A stretch of 64,000 nucleotides of DNA from Anoplolepis gracilipes (GCF_047496725.1 NC_132982.1:736001-800000); one strand, 5' to 3'; shown: positions 1 to 11,243, counted from the stretch's first letter. Notes: a model not told the origin generated them from the sequence alone. Numbers and translations are program-made.

Positions 1-387
1 TTTTTTATTATTTTTCGTAGCTTAATTGCCTCGATTTTATTTAATAATCTGTCTGTTTGTTTTTGTGGCGTCAGTGTTAAATTATAGTCTGGTATATGCA
101 TTTCAATGTATGTTACTAATGTAGTTTTTTTCCTTTCAATGTATGTTACTAATGTAGTTTTTTTCCCTTTAATCGTTAACTGCCCCGTCCTATCGATCTC
201 GACTCTCTTAGTCGTTTCGTTCTCGCACGTTATTTCTATCTGTTGTTTCGTCCGCGTGGAGTATATCCATGAGTTCGCGTTACTCAGCCTCATCCAACTC
301 GTTGTGTTCGTGTGTATGTGTCTTATGTTACAGTTATCTGTGTGTGTTCCTAGCTGTACATATGTTTGCACTTCACATAACGCTTGA

Positions 388-1534
388 TCATCTACGCGAT
401 GTATCGGATAATTGTGTTCGCATATATACTGCTGATTGTTTATTTGTTATTATTACGCAGTTTTGAAGATCTTTTTCCGTCATAGTAAAGTATGTTCTAC
501 TGTCTATATCTATTACTATCCACGGTTGGTTTATTTCTATGAACGCAAATACATTGTTGTACTTATATATAGGTAAAGGTATCGGTTTTATTAATTCGTA
601 TTCTAGATATCCTACTAACGAAAATCTTAATATCGTAAATACATGTGTACTATCACAATATGCGCTAATCGTTATGAATTTTTCAATTGTTTCCCAATTT
701 CCTTGTGCTATTTGAAATGGAAAGCGCGCTCCTTGTGGCATTTGCGACACTATTTCCCTGAGATTACTTATTACTTTTTCAATCGGCACCAATCTTATAT
801 TGACTATTCCCTTTTTCACGTCTTGTAGATGTGTGATAATGTCCATCATATCGTTCATTAAGTCTCCTATAATTGCGTTTAGTATAATAAAATGTTCGTC
901 TAGCTCTTCTCTATATCCGTAACCTTTTTCCATTTGTAACCAGCTCTGCCTCATTTTTTCTGTTATGTTGAGAAATCTGTCTTCGTTTTCTTGAATAACT
1001 TTTTCCAGATGATCCACATGTGTTATTGTGGTGTTTAATACTTTGATCTGGTTCTTCATAACATGCTGTAGCGTCTGTTGTTTTCCTTGTAGCAGGTTCA
1101 TTTGTTCTTTGATTATTCTTTCGTCATCGGCGTCCAATTTTCCGAATAACGTTTTTGCTATTGTTCCTAATCCATCGATTAAGCCTCTACGTGGTTTTTC
1201 CGATGTCTGGTAAATGGTTTTGATTCGAGTTAATAATGTCGTTACTTGCTCATTATCTTTTTCTGTTAGCTGTAAAAGGGTATTGCAAGTATCCTTCATA
1301 TTTTCTTCCAAAGGTTTATCGTAGCACAACGCCCTGGTCTGCGCCATATATCCTTGCAATTGCTGATGTCGATGACTTAATGCGGTGATGTCTAATTTTA
1401 TTACTATTTTCTACGCTGACTTGATTTACTTTCCTAATTTTTTCAAAATAGATCCCTGGCTCGTTTGAGAATTTTTGAATGTTCCATGCTGTCGTAATGC
1501 CTGGATCCATGCTATTTCCACTTCCAGCTATCAT
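388..1534 (-). pseudogene. env: env-like gene of element A (baculovirus F-type fusion protein), broken
   Basis: Two overlapping frames (1534-1316 and 1359-388) together read as an envelope-like protein. About 60 codons into the second frame there is a basic KPRRG site followed by a Gly-rich hydrophobic stretch and an LFG-acidic run, which is the layout of the cleavage site and fusion peptide in baculovirus F proteins and errantivirus Env. A long heptad-like helical region follows. The frame change near 1320-1360 breaks the gene, and no convincing C-terminal membrane anchor remains before the stop at 388. The same protein, with the same order of blocks, is present in elements B and C. Family assignment is by pattern recognition; the fusion role is inferred from that family. 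Confidence 0.75.
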
Positions 1535-1636
1535 ACTCCTGTAATATGAATATCTTTATATTATATAATGCAGTATGTATATCGTAGTATTTTCTTCCTT
1601 ATCTCTCCTTTCCGCGGTATTGCATCTATTTAATTT

Positions 1637-2740
1637 TCCACAAAAGATTTTAACCGGTTCACGTGCACGCGTACATTTCTTCTTCCTTTTTTTATTGTGT
1701 AATTTACATCCGAATTTCTTTCGGTGATTACGTAGGGTCCTATCCATAATGCGTCTAACGTTTTGGATCGCCTTCTACGGATTGTTTCGTCATGTAAGAG
1801 AACCTTTTCTCCTACTCGAAATTTTATTTCTTTGGTTTTTTTATCATACTTCTCTTTTGCTTTAATTTTTTCTTCTTGTATATGATCCTTTGCTAATTTC
1901 TGCGTTGCTCGCAGTCTTTCTCACAATTCATTTGCATAATCGTCGTAAGTATATGTGGGCTTAGGCGGCTGCGTCAGTGCCGTAGGTAGGATCGCCCTGT
2001 GTCCGTACACCAGTTCGAACGGTGTAAATCCCGTCGCAGTGTGTGGTGTAGTGTTATATGTAAACATAGTGTAAGAAATCCACTCATCCCAGTTTATCTG
2101 ATCCGCGTTAATATAATGTCGCAGATACTCTGCCAATGTTTGATGAGAACGTTCTAACGCCTCATTACTCTCGGGATGATACGCCGTTATCTGAATTTTC
2201 GTGATCCTTAGTAATTTACATACGTTCTTGAAAACGTCACTCAGAAAATTCGTTCCTTAATCAGTTAAAACTTTATCCGGAATTCCATATTCGAAAATGA
2301 TTTTCGTCGTAAATTCCTTCGCAATTGTCGTAGCCTCTTGATTAGGAGTCGGCATTGCTTTGCTAATTTTTGTTGTTATCCTGAAATGTTAGGATGTATT
2401 TATTCCCTTTATCCGTCACTGTCAATGGTCCCACAATATCCACATTTTTCAAACGGCTTGTCTGGCGTATCCGTTATTACCAATGGTACTTTGATCTTTC
2501 TGGATAATTTGTTCCTCTGACATAATTCGCATTTCGCGATATAATTCTCTACGTCTCGTGTTAAACATCGCCAATTATGTGTTAATCGAATTCTATTAAT
2601 GGTTCGTTCTACTCCTTGATGTCCTCCCATAGATGCATCATGATATTCGTATAGTATACGTTGTTTCTTCTCTTCCGTATAGTCCTTCGCTATCCCTGTC
2701 TTGTGTTCTCCGTCCTCGTCTAACACGTTAACGCCTGGCA
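1637..2740 (-). pseudogene. pol: pol, integrase part of element A
   Basis: Minus-strand pieces of a retroviral-type integrase. The N-terminal zinc domain shows a GGHQG-type histidine pair and a CELCQRNK cysteine pair near 2630-2540. The catalytic core continues through frame breaks, and the YNTTPHTATGFTPFELVYG block, typical of the end of Ty3/gypsy integrase cores, sits near 2060-1990. The C-terminal LWIGPY block and a basic tail reach a stop near 1637. At least two frame changes separate these pieces, so no full protein can be made. It lies directly downstream of RNase H and about 100 bases upstream of env. Confidence 0.8.
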
Positions 2741-4140
2741 CGTGTCTGCTCAGCGCGTCAGCGTTTCTGTTTGCTGTTCCGGCCTTATGTACGATGACAT
2801 AATCATATTCCTCCAATTTCAATCGCCATCTAATTAATCGAGATCCGGGATCAGTTACGTTGAATAGCCAAACTAATGATTTGTGGTCCGTTATTATTGT
2901 AAATTTGTTCCATATAGATATGGTCGAAAATGTTTTACCGTCCATACTATTGCGAGTAATTTTTTTTTCGTTGTCGTATAGTTCTGTTCTGCTTTGGATA
3001 ATACTCGACTCGCATAGGCCGATCTTGTCCTATGTCTCCTTGTGATAGTATTGCGTAATCCGACGCATCCGTCGTTACAATGAATTCTCTTTCAAAGTCT
3101 GGGTATCTTAATACTGGTGCTGTCGTCAGCTTTTTCTTTAATGTTTTAAATGTGTTTTGTTGCTCCTGTGTCCATTCAAATGTGTTTTCCTTTTTTGTCA
3201 GTTTTGTTAGCGGTTTCGCTATTTTTAAGAAATTTTCGATAAACTTTCGATAATATCCGGCTAAACCTACAAATGCTTGGATCTTTTAATTTTCGAGGTA
3301 CCGGGAAATTCTTCACGACTTCGATTTTGGATGGATCCGGTGAAATCCCTTGTTCGTTAATCACATGCCCTAGGTAAGCTACTTCCTTTCGGAGAAATTC
3401 GCATTTGTCAGGCTGCAGTTTAAGCTTATTCTCCCGTAATCTCTTTAATACTTCTATTAATCGCTTATTATGTTCCTGCAAACTTGCACCAAAGATGACA
3501 ATATCATCTAAATATACTAAACATTTGATGCCTTGCATCCCAGTTAACACTGCGTTCATTAATCGTTGAAACGTTGCGGGTGCGTTTTTTAATGCCTAAC
3601 CTAAAAGGCATTCGGTTATATTCGTAATGCCCATATGGTGTGGAGAAAGCGGTCTTATTTTTGTCTTCTTCAGCCATAGGGATTTGATGGTATCCTGAGG
3701 CTAAATCTAACGTTGTAAAATATTTCGCGTTTCCTAACTGATCTAATATATCTGTGATATTAGGTAACGGAAACGAGTCGCCTATTGTGAGATCGTTTAA
3801 TTTACGAAAATCGACCACTACTCTTGAGTTTTTGTTTTCCTGATGCATCCGCTTTCTTTGATACCACCAATAGTGGTGCGTTCCACTGACTCGTACTAGA
3901 TCTAATAATTTCATCTTTTAACATTTCTCGTACTTGTCGATGCACTTCTGCTTTATGCTTCTTTGGCAGACGGTACGGTCGTACGTTGACCGGTGAGCTA
4001 TCTGCTTTTGTTGCTATACGATGTGTGACTGTGTTAGTGCATGTAAGCGGTTCTCCTTCGTGATGGAATACATCGCTATACTCTCGGCATATTTCTTGTA
4101 TTGCTCTTCTTTCCTCTTTGTTTAGATGTTCCGTTCGGAG
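2740..4140 (-). pseudogene. pol: pol, reverse transcriptase and RNase H part of element A
   Basis: Reverse transcriptase signatures on the minus strand include the VVDFRKLNDLTIGDSFPLP block near 3810-3770, FTTLDLASGYHQIPM near 3720-3670 and the YLDD active-site box near 3520. The LGHVINEQGISPDPSKI stretch marks the end of RT near 3370. RNase H follows: the TDASDYA-type block near 3070, then ITDHKSLVWLFN near 2885 and NADALSRHV near 2755. Frame changes at about 3590-3500, 3290 and 2940 and loss of sequence near 3150 show that the gene is dead. It is collinear with the same region of element B. Confidence 0.85.
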
Positions 4141-4143
4141 GAC

Positions 4144-4760
4144 TCATACTATTTTTTCGGTACGCGGGGTATCATCTTCCCCGTTAATAGTATTTATTTC
4201 TATCCTTGTTTTCTTCGGTATCTTCTCAATCACTACCTGTAGCATTAATAAGGTTACCTCAGCATCGGTTGTATTTATCACACTTGCTGGGCATAAATAA
4301 TTCTTTGGCTCGACTAGACAGCTTCCTATAAAGATTCCGGGTCTCGTTTCTTCTGCTTGTATTATTCCGATCATATTTTGATCCGTCGTTACCTGAATTA
4401 TCGTTTCGCTGCATGGTTGCAACGTGAACTTTCGGTACGAGTTTAACTTCAAAATACTTCGCCCGATTCATAGTTGCTTCTTGGCATAATCGCAAATGGT
4501 CTCTTGTTTCTTCAGGAAATCTACTTCGAGTACTCCGTCGTATTCGATCGGAAAATCGTCTTTTACCACATACATCTTATGTTTAATTCTCCCTTCCTTA
4601 AGATTTATTGTGGCGTTTATTGTTCCTATTGTATAAACTTTATGCCCTGTAACTCCCGTGAGTGCTATTTTATTTTCGGTGATCATAGTTTCTCCTTTTA
4701 AACATTTAACTTTTATTAACGATATCGCTGCTCTCGTATCGAACAGTACGTTTATCTTGT
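4144..4760 (-). pseudogene. pol: pol, aspartic protease part of element A
   Basis: The frame from gag runs into LFDTRAAISLIK near 4740-4710, the position of the retropepsin DTG/DSG motif. The glycine after the catalytic Asp-Thr is replaced by arginine. Further blocks (MYVVKDDFPIEYDGVLEVDFL near 4580-4520, then a region ending near 4144) match the same stretch of element B. A frame change near 4470 splits the region. The missing glycine alone would be expected to ruin the active-site turn. Confidence 0.75.
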
Positions 4761-6510
4761 TTTATTTGGTTTCTTTTACGGGTAATTCGACTAAGTCCAG
4801 CCTTGCATACGTATGGTGCTGGTTGCATATGTGTGACGTGATATTCGATCGCCGGTCTTCTTTGTCTTTTCCCTTCCTTGTCTTCCTTGTCACTACTCCG
4901 TGCGGTGTCGGTCTTATTCGTTTTGTTGTCATATTCCTTACGATCTTTATTTTCGTATCGTAAATTATTATGTTTATTCTGAGGAGATCGGTCTTTACCC
5001 GGTCCTTTGGATAGTGACCAGCATTCGTCCCTATTGTGCCCTACCTTTTTGCAATAGCTACAATATTTATTGACTGTATTAACGCGTGGTTGTCTGTCTG
5101 GTTGCGATGGTGAAATTCGCGTCGCGTTCCTATTAGTACGACAGTCCCTGTCATAATGTCCGATTTTTCCGCATTTTAGACATCGTATGTTTAGTTTACT
5201 ATTACGGTTAAAATTTGACAAATTGTTTGCTTTTGGTCGTGTACTTGCTAGTATCGGTCCCTTAACTTTTTCTTCTGCACCAGCGGCGGCTATCGCTTCC
5301 TGTAAGGTCGTATACCCTAGTGAGCGTACTATTGTTTTAATGTCTTCGTGCAGACCGATCTGAAAATTTTCCAACGCCTGGATAATATCTAGAATTGCGC
5401 ATTTATTATCGACAGTGTGTTGTCGACCCTCGAGCATAAATTCGTAAAGTTCCATAGCTAATTTATCCGTGCGAAGCCCATATGCTCGCGCACTTTCTCC
5501 TGGCTTCTGTTTTAATGTGTTAAATTCTAGTTGCAAATGAGTTGTGCTCTTTTTACTAGCATAACACGTTTCTAGTTCTTGTTTTAACTGTGCAAAATCT
5601 CTAATTTTTCGAGTCTGGAAATCCATATTCGCTCGACCTTTTAATTTAGTACAGAGTACTGCTCCAAGTAATGATATTTCATCGAGAGGATCGATGTTTT
5701 CTACCGCGTATGTCGTAGCACTTAAAAATTCTTGCAATTTATTTGATGACCCGTCGAACTCAAGTATCATTCCTCGCGCTTCTTTGGTAAGTAACCTCGC
5801 CCTCGATGGCGTACGTCTTCCGGAGTGAAACTACTTCCGAGATCTCGTCTATAATCTACTAAGTTCGGACTTCTATATTGTCCACTTTGCCTAGTTCGCA
5901 TTTCATCGAGTTCCGCACGCATACTATGAATCTCTTGTATCAGGTCGCGGAGCATTAGTCTGACGTCGTCCGGTGACTCGTCTGTCTCTTGTGTCGATTC
6001 CTGTTGCGTTTGCGCGTTCGTGGTATCGTTATTTAGTTCTTCTTGTAACAGATCAATCTCCCTATTTACCTCGGCGGCGGTAATATTTCGCGATGTACCG
6101 GGGGGGGTGTGTATCATGTTTCTTCATTCACGGTATATTTCTTCAGGGTCAAAGATACTCGAATCGTAAGTCGTTAGAGAGAAGTTACGCCTATGTGTCA
6201 CTCTGCTAAGTGAGCTATCAGCTGATTCGGCGTCTGGATCGTCGGCGTTCGCGATTAAACTCGGATCTATTTCGCCAAATGAAAATTCGCGTTCTATTAA
6301 TACATTCGCACCGTATTCGTTTTCAGACGAACTATCGCTTGAGTAGTACGCTTCTAAGTTTCTGCGCACTCTATTTCTAATCTCTCTAAGCGCGGTTTCC
6401 GCTATTCTCTGTGAGCTTATTCGACTATTTGCTATTGCCCTTCCTGCAGATCCGCTATGTAGCCACGATGCGTTTGCGTTAATGTTTCGTGTGTCTCGAT
6501 TGTCCGACAT
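4760..6510 (-). pseudogene. gag: gag of element A with two CCHC zinc knuckles, broken in two places
   Basis: Minus-strand gag begins at an ATG at 6510 about 225 bases after the primer site. Part one (6510-6124) is a Ser/Arg-rich N-terminus. After a premature stop and frame change near a run of eight G (about 6100) part two goes on (6117-5767), and after another frame change at 5767 the capsid-like part and nucleocapsid follow. Two zinc knuckles are plain: CLKCGKIGHYDRDC near 5190-5150 and CSYCKKVGHNRDEC near 5055-5010. The tail is Lys/Asp-rich and runs on toward the protease. Gag would form the particle core and bind the element RNA. The collinear gag of element B carries breaks in different places, so the breaks are independent decay. 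Confidence 0.85.
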
Positions 6511-6738
6511 ATAATTTTATTAATGTGTCTGACTTACAGTAATATCAAGAATAGCATTCCTGTTGCCGTTAGTTTCTTTCCGTGAGGTAGGTCAGTATTC
6601 TTCTTTGTGTTATCGTCTTGGGTGATTCACCGTCACGTGTTGGCTTCTGTTGCTCGATCGTCGGCTTATTCCGTCTGGACTTCTGTTATTGTTCGTAGTT
6701 TAACGTTATTACCTCTTTTGTCTTCCTTGTGCTGACAG

Positions 6739-6757
6739 GATCCCACCGCTGCCACCA
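6739..6757 (-). promoter_or_regulatory. Primer binding site of element A (tRNA-Leu type)
   Basis: Five bases inside the LTR, the minus strand reads TGGTGGCAGCGGTGGGATC. It begins with TGG, as needed to pair with a tRNA CCA end, and the rest fits the 3' acceptor stem and T arm of a leucine tRNA (recalled, not searched). Element B has the same 19 bases. Confidence 0.75.
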
Positions 6758-6762
6758 AATAA

Positions 6763-7206
6763 TGTTACGCCCGTCTACTCTAAAGTAGAATGGAGAAGGG
6801 ATTCTGGCTGCCCAAAGGATTAGAACCACGCACTAAAGAAAACACTCCGTACACTATCGTAAAAGAGTATATTTCGTCGACTACAATTATACAGTGGTTG
6901 CGCTTAATGCTTGTACTGACGATGACGCAAGGATCATTGCGACGTCTTTATATATCTAATTTTTCGTAGGTGGGAAAGACGGCGGTCCTGATCGGAGCAC
7001 GTATTGTTTTCATTGTCGCTTCCGCTTACATAACATCTTTCTGTCGTGTCGTATTCTAATTTCCGTCACGTATGCTTATCTTTCTTAATATCCTTATTTA
7101 CTCGTTCGTCTTTTTCTAAACTTTAATATTTTTTATTTAATTCCTTCTTCCGCCCTTAATTCTTTCTACGAATTATTAATATTTTATGTCTGATCTGGCC
7201 GTGACA
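6763..7206 (-). repeat. 5' LTR of element A
   Basis: On the minus strand the repeat starts TGTCACGGCC (7206) and ends GGGCGTAACA (6763), i.e. TG...CA ends, and is followed by the primer site. A TATATAAA box lies on the minus strand near 6940-6955 and is the likely core promoter. The partner LTR is outside the window, so the ends are set by the TG/CA rule and by analogy to elements B and C. Confidence 0.75.
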
Positions 7207-8244
7207 TTGTATATGTCACAACAAAACTGTCAACAATTTTATATAGGCCTCCGTAATCCTTTTCGCACCATATTATATGTAAGTTTTCTAATTCACTATT
7301 CATATGCAAAAATATAATTCACTATACATATGCATATATATAATTAATTCAATCTTCAGGCAGAGTCTGCACTATTACTTTACTCTTTGATTCATAAAGG
7401 AAATTGTTTGTTATGTCATTCTAACCTTGTTATGTCAATTTAACCTTGTCAAAAGTTGTCAAATAAACACTTCCATCAGGGATGTCAGATCAAGATCACT
7501 CCGCGACCAGCGTACAGCGTGTGAGGGGATACACACACTAAGCTATGTGCACATGGCCCGTGTTTATGTGCATATAGTTTAGTTAGTGTGTGTATATTTT
7601 CCCACGCTGCCGCGTGCTGCGTGCTGTCACTGCTGTCAGTGGTGCGACTAACATTCCTCCATCTGTTGTAATTTCAGCGAATTAATCTATCGCTCTGTCT
7701 CTCTCTCTCTTGCCTTGAGCTCACGCACACATAATACACGAAAATTTCAGGTAAATTTATCTTTTTTGTTAGACTTCTGAACTCATTTCTAAAAACTCAC
7801 TAATATTCTCTTATGTTATCCCGAGCGAGCCAGCTACATTCGCAGTATGAACAAGCTGCAGAACTTTTTTATATTAGATAAATATTCTTGTGACCTGACG
7901 CAAGAAAGTCATAACAAAATTGTAAATGTTTGATTTTTTATTTGAAATATAGCTGTCACGCATTGTTATTAAAAATACTTCAATCGTTAAGGATTTATCA
8001 ATCATTTTAATTAACAAAGATATCGGTGAGTTTAAAAAATATTAGCGTTTTATCGGTAAGATAGGACGGTACGGCATTCCCTTAATAATCGGAAATTACA
8101 TGAGTGCCATCTGTAGGCAGGATCGCGACGTTATCGGCTTATCATGTCGGTTGCCCGCGTGGCTTAACTTATAAGAAACAAAAACTAAAAGGAAATGTGA
8201 TGAAGCTAACAGAAATAAAAAAGAAATGATTATCATAATATTGC
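7207..8244. other. AT-rich spacer without genes; contains one large imperfect palindrome
   Basis: No coding frame is convincing. The stretch is AT-rich, with short repeats around 7270-7345 (ATATGCA and TTCACTAT motifs) and the palindrome at 7521-7605 listed separately. Confidence 0.6.
7521..7605. repeat. Imperfect palindrome, arms of about 35-40 bp
   Basis: The left arm (GTGAGGGGATACACACACTA then AGCTATGTGCACAT) is the near-complement of the right arm (ATGTGCATATAGTTT then AGTGTGTGTAT...CCCAC) with about 11 bases between. It would fold as a long hairpin and may be the pair of ends of a tiny miniature element. Confidence 0.6.
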
Positions 8245-9122
8245 TATATCACAACAGAATCCTTTGGTACACTTTACAAATAATCGAGCTGGAGAATCAC
8301 AAATCACACATCGAATTGTCACTGTAAAATGTTTTTCATTAAAATTAAGTCCTTTTTCATGTAAAGAAATGTACTCTTCAATAAAATCTTTTAGAAATTC
8401 ATTAGGATAATCAAGTTTACTGTAGCCACGATACGTTCCAATAACAAATGTTGAGCAATTCTAGGATATATTTCTCCTAATATTGGATAAAATTGGCTTT
8501 TTGAACTTTTTGTTAAAGGTAAACCATATATGTTTATATTTATTTTTATATCCTTAGATACTGTATTTAAGTGTACGGTTTTTAAAATATCTATTAAAGC
8601 ATTTTCTAAGCCGTAATGAAAATATTTCCCAGCAGAAACTTCACGAGTAACAGTGTGCTTAGGCGTACTGAGCAATGTTCTGGGATCAAGTGGAAGATCT
8701 TCTAATTCATTTACGTTTTTAATATTTTTCAATAACTTCAATAATGCTCCAGTAGCTCGATGAGTAATATTATAATCGTACATCCATTACTATAATTGTT
8801 TTTAAAAACTAAAATCACTTTTATTTATTACATTCATACTATCGCTATCTATTATATCATTTATTATTAACTCATCATCATTTTCAATACAATAGTTTTC
8901 TTCATCACTGCTAATGTCACTATTACTGAAATCAATATTTTCATAAACATTTTCATTATCAGAAACTATATGTACTATTTCACTTAAACACATCACTTTA
9001 TTATCATCTTCTTCCATATTATTATCACTTATTTGTCTATTATGCAAACATTTATAAGTTTTAAGAAGCCTTCTATTTTTCTGCCTCACGGATAAATTTT
9101 TAAAATTTTTGCGCAATGACAT
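8245..9122 (-). pseudogene. Fossil of a DDE transposase-like gene (ant/insect 'transposase domain' family)
   Basis: Three minus-strand blocks follow each other. The first (9122-8802) has a basic start and a long Asp/Glu/Ser-rich stretch. The second (8783-8391) contains YHYGLEN-like, INIYGLPLTKSS and QFYPILG blocks that I recognise from a large transposase family common in insect genomes (VDGLPLSKSS..QFWPIL). The third, after a frame change near 8410, reads FLKDFIEEY and a C-x2-C-x-SPAR motif to about 8250. The gene is truncated there, so the catalytic core is missing. The superfamily cannot be fixed from this part; no terminal repeats were found. Confidence 0.55.
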
Positions 9123-9310
9123 TTTTTTTATTATATATTATGGCTATTTGTACGCAGAGTCCCGCCCGCGTGTTCGCTTGTTTGGTAGTCGCAAGGGAAA
9201 GGCGTGGCGGTGGTTTACGAGACGCAAGTTGCGGTTTTCTTTGATGATGTTCTTTTTATTTTGTATGGCTATTTACAATGCGGAGTGTAGTGTGTGAATG
9301 TCTTTGTGAT

Positions 9311-9326
9311 GGCCCTGAAAAGGGCC
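9311..9326 (-). promoter_or_regulatory. Histone-mRNA-like 3' stem-loop
   Basis: On the minus strand the sequence is GGCCCTTTTCAGGGCC: a 6-bp perfect stem with a TTTC loop, identical in form to the conserved 3' stem-loop of replication-dependent histone mRNAs. CCAAA lies just upstream and ACAAAGA about 5 bases downstream, matching the usual flanks. No histone reading frame precedes it. Confidence 0.4.
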
Positions 9327-9612
9327 GTTTGGCTCGGCTGTCGGCGCAGCGGGCGCCAGGTGATCGGCGGCTGTGTTCGCGTGGTCTTCACTGGTCCCCA
9401 ACGGTCTACGAGGTTGTTGTTCTCGTCTGCTTTGGGCTTCTGCCGCTCCTGGCCTTGTTGCCTCCCTTTCCGAACCCTTTGTGGTCTCGCCGGCTCTGTC
9501 TGCGTCCCTCTATCTGTGGTGGTAACCTCCCACTCGCTGCCGCTCTCGTACTGGCAAGCCTTGTCGCTAGTCGTTGTGGAGTGCTGTACGGCCTGCTCCT
9601 TACTGGCAGCTC

Positions 9613-9788
9613 GGCACTGCGTTCCTCTTCTTATATTGTTCCTCTTCTTCTTATAAGTTCCTCTCTTATTATACCCGTGCCGTCGGTCTACTGGCGGCTC
9701 GGCACTGCGTTCCTCTTCTTATATTGTTCCTCTTCTTATAAGTTCCTCTCTTATTATACCCGTGCCGTCGGTCTGCGTGGCCTGCTCC
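9613..9788. repeat. 88-bp tandem duplication, two copies
   Basis: The block beginning GGCACTGCGTTCCTCTTCTT occurs at 9613 and again at 9701. It includes a CTCTTCTTATAAGTTC-type stretch and a CCGTGCCGTCGGTCT end. The second copy is three bases shorter in the CTT run. Confidence 0.8.
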
Positions 9789-10212
9789 TGGGCGGCAGGC
9801 CGCTGTGGTGATGGAGGCAGAGGAGAGAGGCGATCTGGGAGCTCCCACGCTTGCGTCGGTGAGGTGTATCTTCTCACCCGTATGTCCCAGGGATGCAGCA
9901 AACTCCTCGGCGGCCGCGTCCGTCTTAGAGGTGGCAGATTTATCGGCGTTAATTTCCAAGGGACGAGGACGAAGCTGACCCTCCTTGGTGGCGAGGCTGG
10001 CGGATCCTGGGATACCCGGAGTTCTCGTATGGACTCTGGTGAACGGGGCGTGAGAAGCGGTCTCGGGATTCGACTCCTTTGTGCTGATATATCTGCTCAA
10101 AATTGCGCGCCTTCTGCGTAGTGTATAGCTTCGCAGAGCGAGACGTGCTACCGAGGCGTGTGGACATCGGCTCTTATATGCCGCGCGCTGTAGAATCCAT
10201 TCTGCTCGCGGT

Positions 10213-10370
10213 TTGCTTCTCGCGTGTTTGCGCCGCGTAGCGGCGCTCCGCGTTACGAGTTTTGCGCGCGGGCGCTCGCGTGGGTTTGATCCTCACGTGC
10301 TTGCGCCACGTAGCGGCGCTCCGCGCAACGAGTTTTGCACGCGGGCGCTCGCGCGTAGTGCGGCGAGCGC
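10213..10370. repeat. Two tandem GC-rich units of about 73 bp
   Basis: Units share the core GTAGCGGCGCTCCGCG followed by ACGAGTTTTGC and GCGGGCGCTCGCG. They lie directly upstream (minus strand) of a CATATAAGAG box and the ATG at 10167, so they may be promoter units of a non-LTR element. Confidence 0.6.
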
Positions 10371-10501
10371 TTTTGCAGGCGCTTGTGGTGGCTTGTGGCC
10401 GCCACATATATTATTAAAATATTAAAAAATATTAATATTTCAAAAATATAAAAATTTATTAAAAAATAATATTAAAAATATTAATTTTAAAAATCAGGTT
10501 A

Positions 10502-10809
10502 TACAGGGTGTCCCAGAACATATTTTATAAGACATTTTCTTCTTTATCACAATTTTATTTAAAACATAATTTTATGCTATAAGATAAAATAGTTAGCGAC
10601 TCATGCGGCGGTAATCACCCGTCGGACGGTCAGCTGCGCTCGCGGTGCGCCGCGCCGCTCCTGCCTGCCTTCTATACTCGACGCGTGATTTACTATTTCT
10701 GCTTATAACACAAGAACTACGCTTCAAATCAAATTTTGGTAAAGGAAAAATTGTCTTAAAATTATGTCAGAAATACGTCATTTTACGGACGGAAGGTTGT
10801 TCTGGGATA
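10502..10809. mobile_element. Small inverted-repeat element (MITE 1) with TA and CAGGGTGTCC-type ends
   Basis: The left end reads TACAGGGTGTCCCAGAAC (10502). The right side has the complement GTTCTGGGATA (10799-10809), and both ends continue with further partial complementarity, giving an element of about 300 bp without coding capacity. The end motif and TA flanks suggest a Tc1/mariner-like MITE. The last bases of the right end are replaced by the start of MITE 2. Confidence 0.5.
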
Positions 10810-11243
10810 CAGGGTGTCCAGTCGCGACCGCCCCATAGCTCAAGGGCAGATAGAGGAAGTGAAACCGAATAGAAAAGTCCTGTACCATTTTGCGATTTTC
10901 AGAATAATTATTGAGAAATTAATTTACAAAGATCAGCAAATCCGACGCGAGTATCAGTCCGCCGTAAAAAATGGCGAGAAGGATAGCCCACTGCTAGGCC
11001 GGTCGCTAAATAATAATAAAACTATTCTATTGTTCTTATCAACATTTCTCGTCTATGTCCCTGGTAACCGCGAGGCAATGGCGCCTATTTATGCCGCGCG
11101 CGCTTAGGGACCGACCTAGCGGTGGGCCATCTTTTTTTCGGCGGGCTGATATTCGTGCTGATTCGTCTATCTTTGTTAATTAATTATCACGAAAATCTCA
11201 AAATGGTACAGGACTTTTCTATTCGGTTTGATCACCTTTATCT

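Larger units (their letters stand above)
1..7206 (-). mobile_element. Element A: Ty3/gypsy retrovirus-like LTR element, 3' end outside the window
   Basis: Read on the minus strand the order is LTR (7206-6763), tRNA primer site, gag, protease, reverse transcriptase, RNase H, integrase and an env-like gene, which is the order of insect errantivirus-like Ty3/gypsy elements. The second (3') LTR lies before base 1, so the copy is cut by the window. Every open frame is interrupted by indels or stops, so this is a dead copy. Its proteins are closely similar to those of elements B and C in this window, so the three belong to one clade; element A keeps gag zinc knuckles, DDE-type integrase pieces and most of env. 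The 388 bases at the window start hold no recognisable coding and correspond to the env-to-LTR stretch seen in element C. Confidence 0.9.
9130..10170 (-). pseudogene. GC-rich coding-like region, probable ORF1 (gag-like) start of a non-LTR element
   Basis: Base composition jumps to GC-rich here. On the minus strand a frame opens with ATG at 10167 and is Ser/Arg/Gln-rich; a shifted frame (10100-9669) continues it, and a further frame reads well from about 9600 to 9330. No domain is recognisable. The position just downstream of tandem promoter-like units (10213-10370) and the low-complexity polar composition fit the ORF1 of an R1-like LINE, but this is an inference. An 88-bp tandem duplication (9613-9788) interrupts it, and a histone-type stem-loop lies at its downstream end (9311-9326). 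Confidence 0.35.

Noticed and set aside
9278..9811. 177-codon Leu/Cys-rich plus-strand frame that could suggest a membrane protein
   Set aside because: Antisense of a better polar frame on the minus strand and crossed by the 88-bp duplication; composition is that of a shadow frame.
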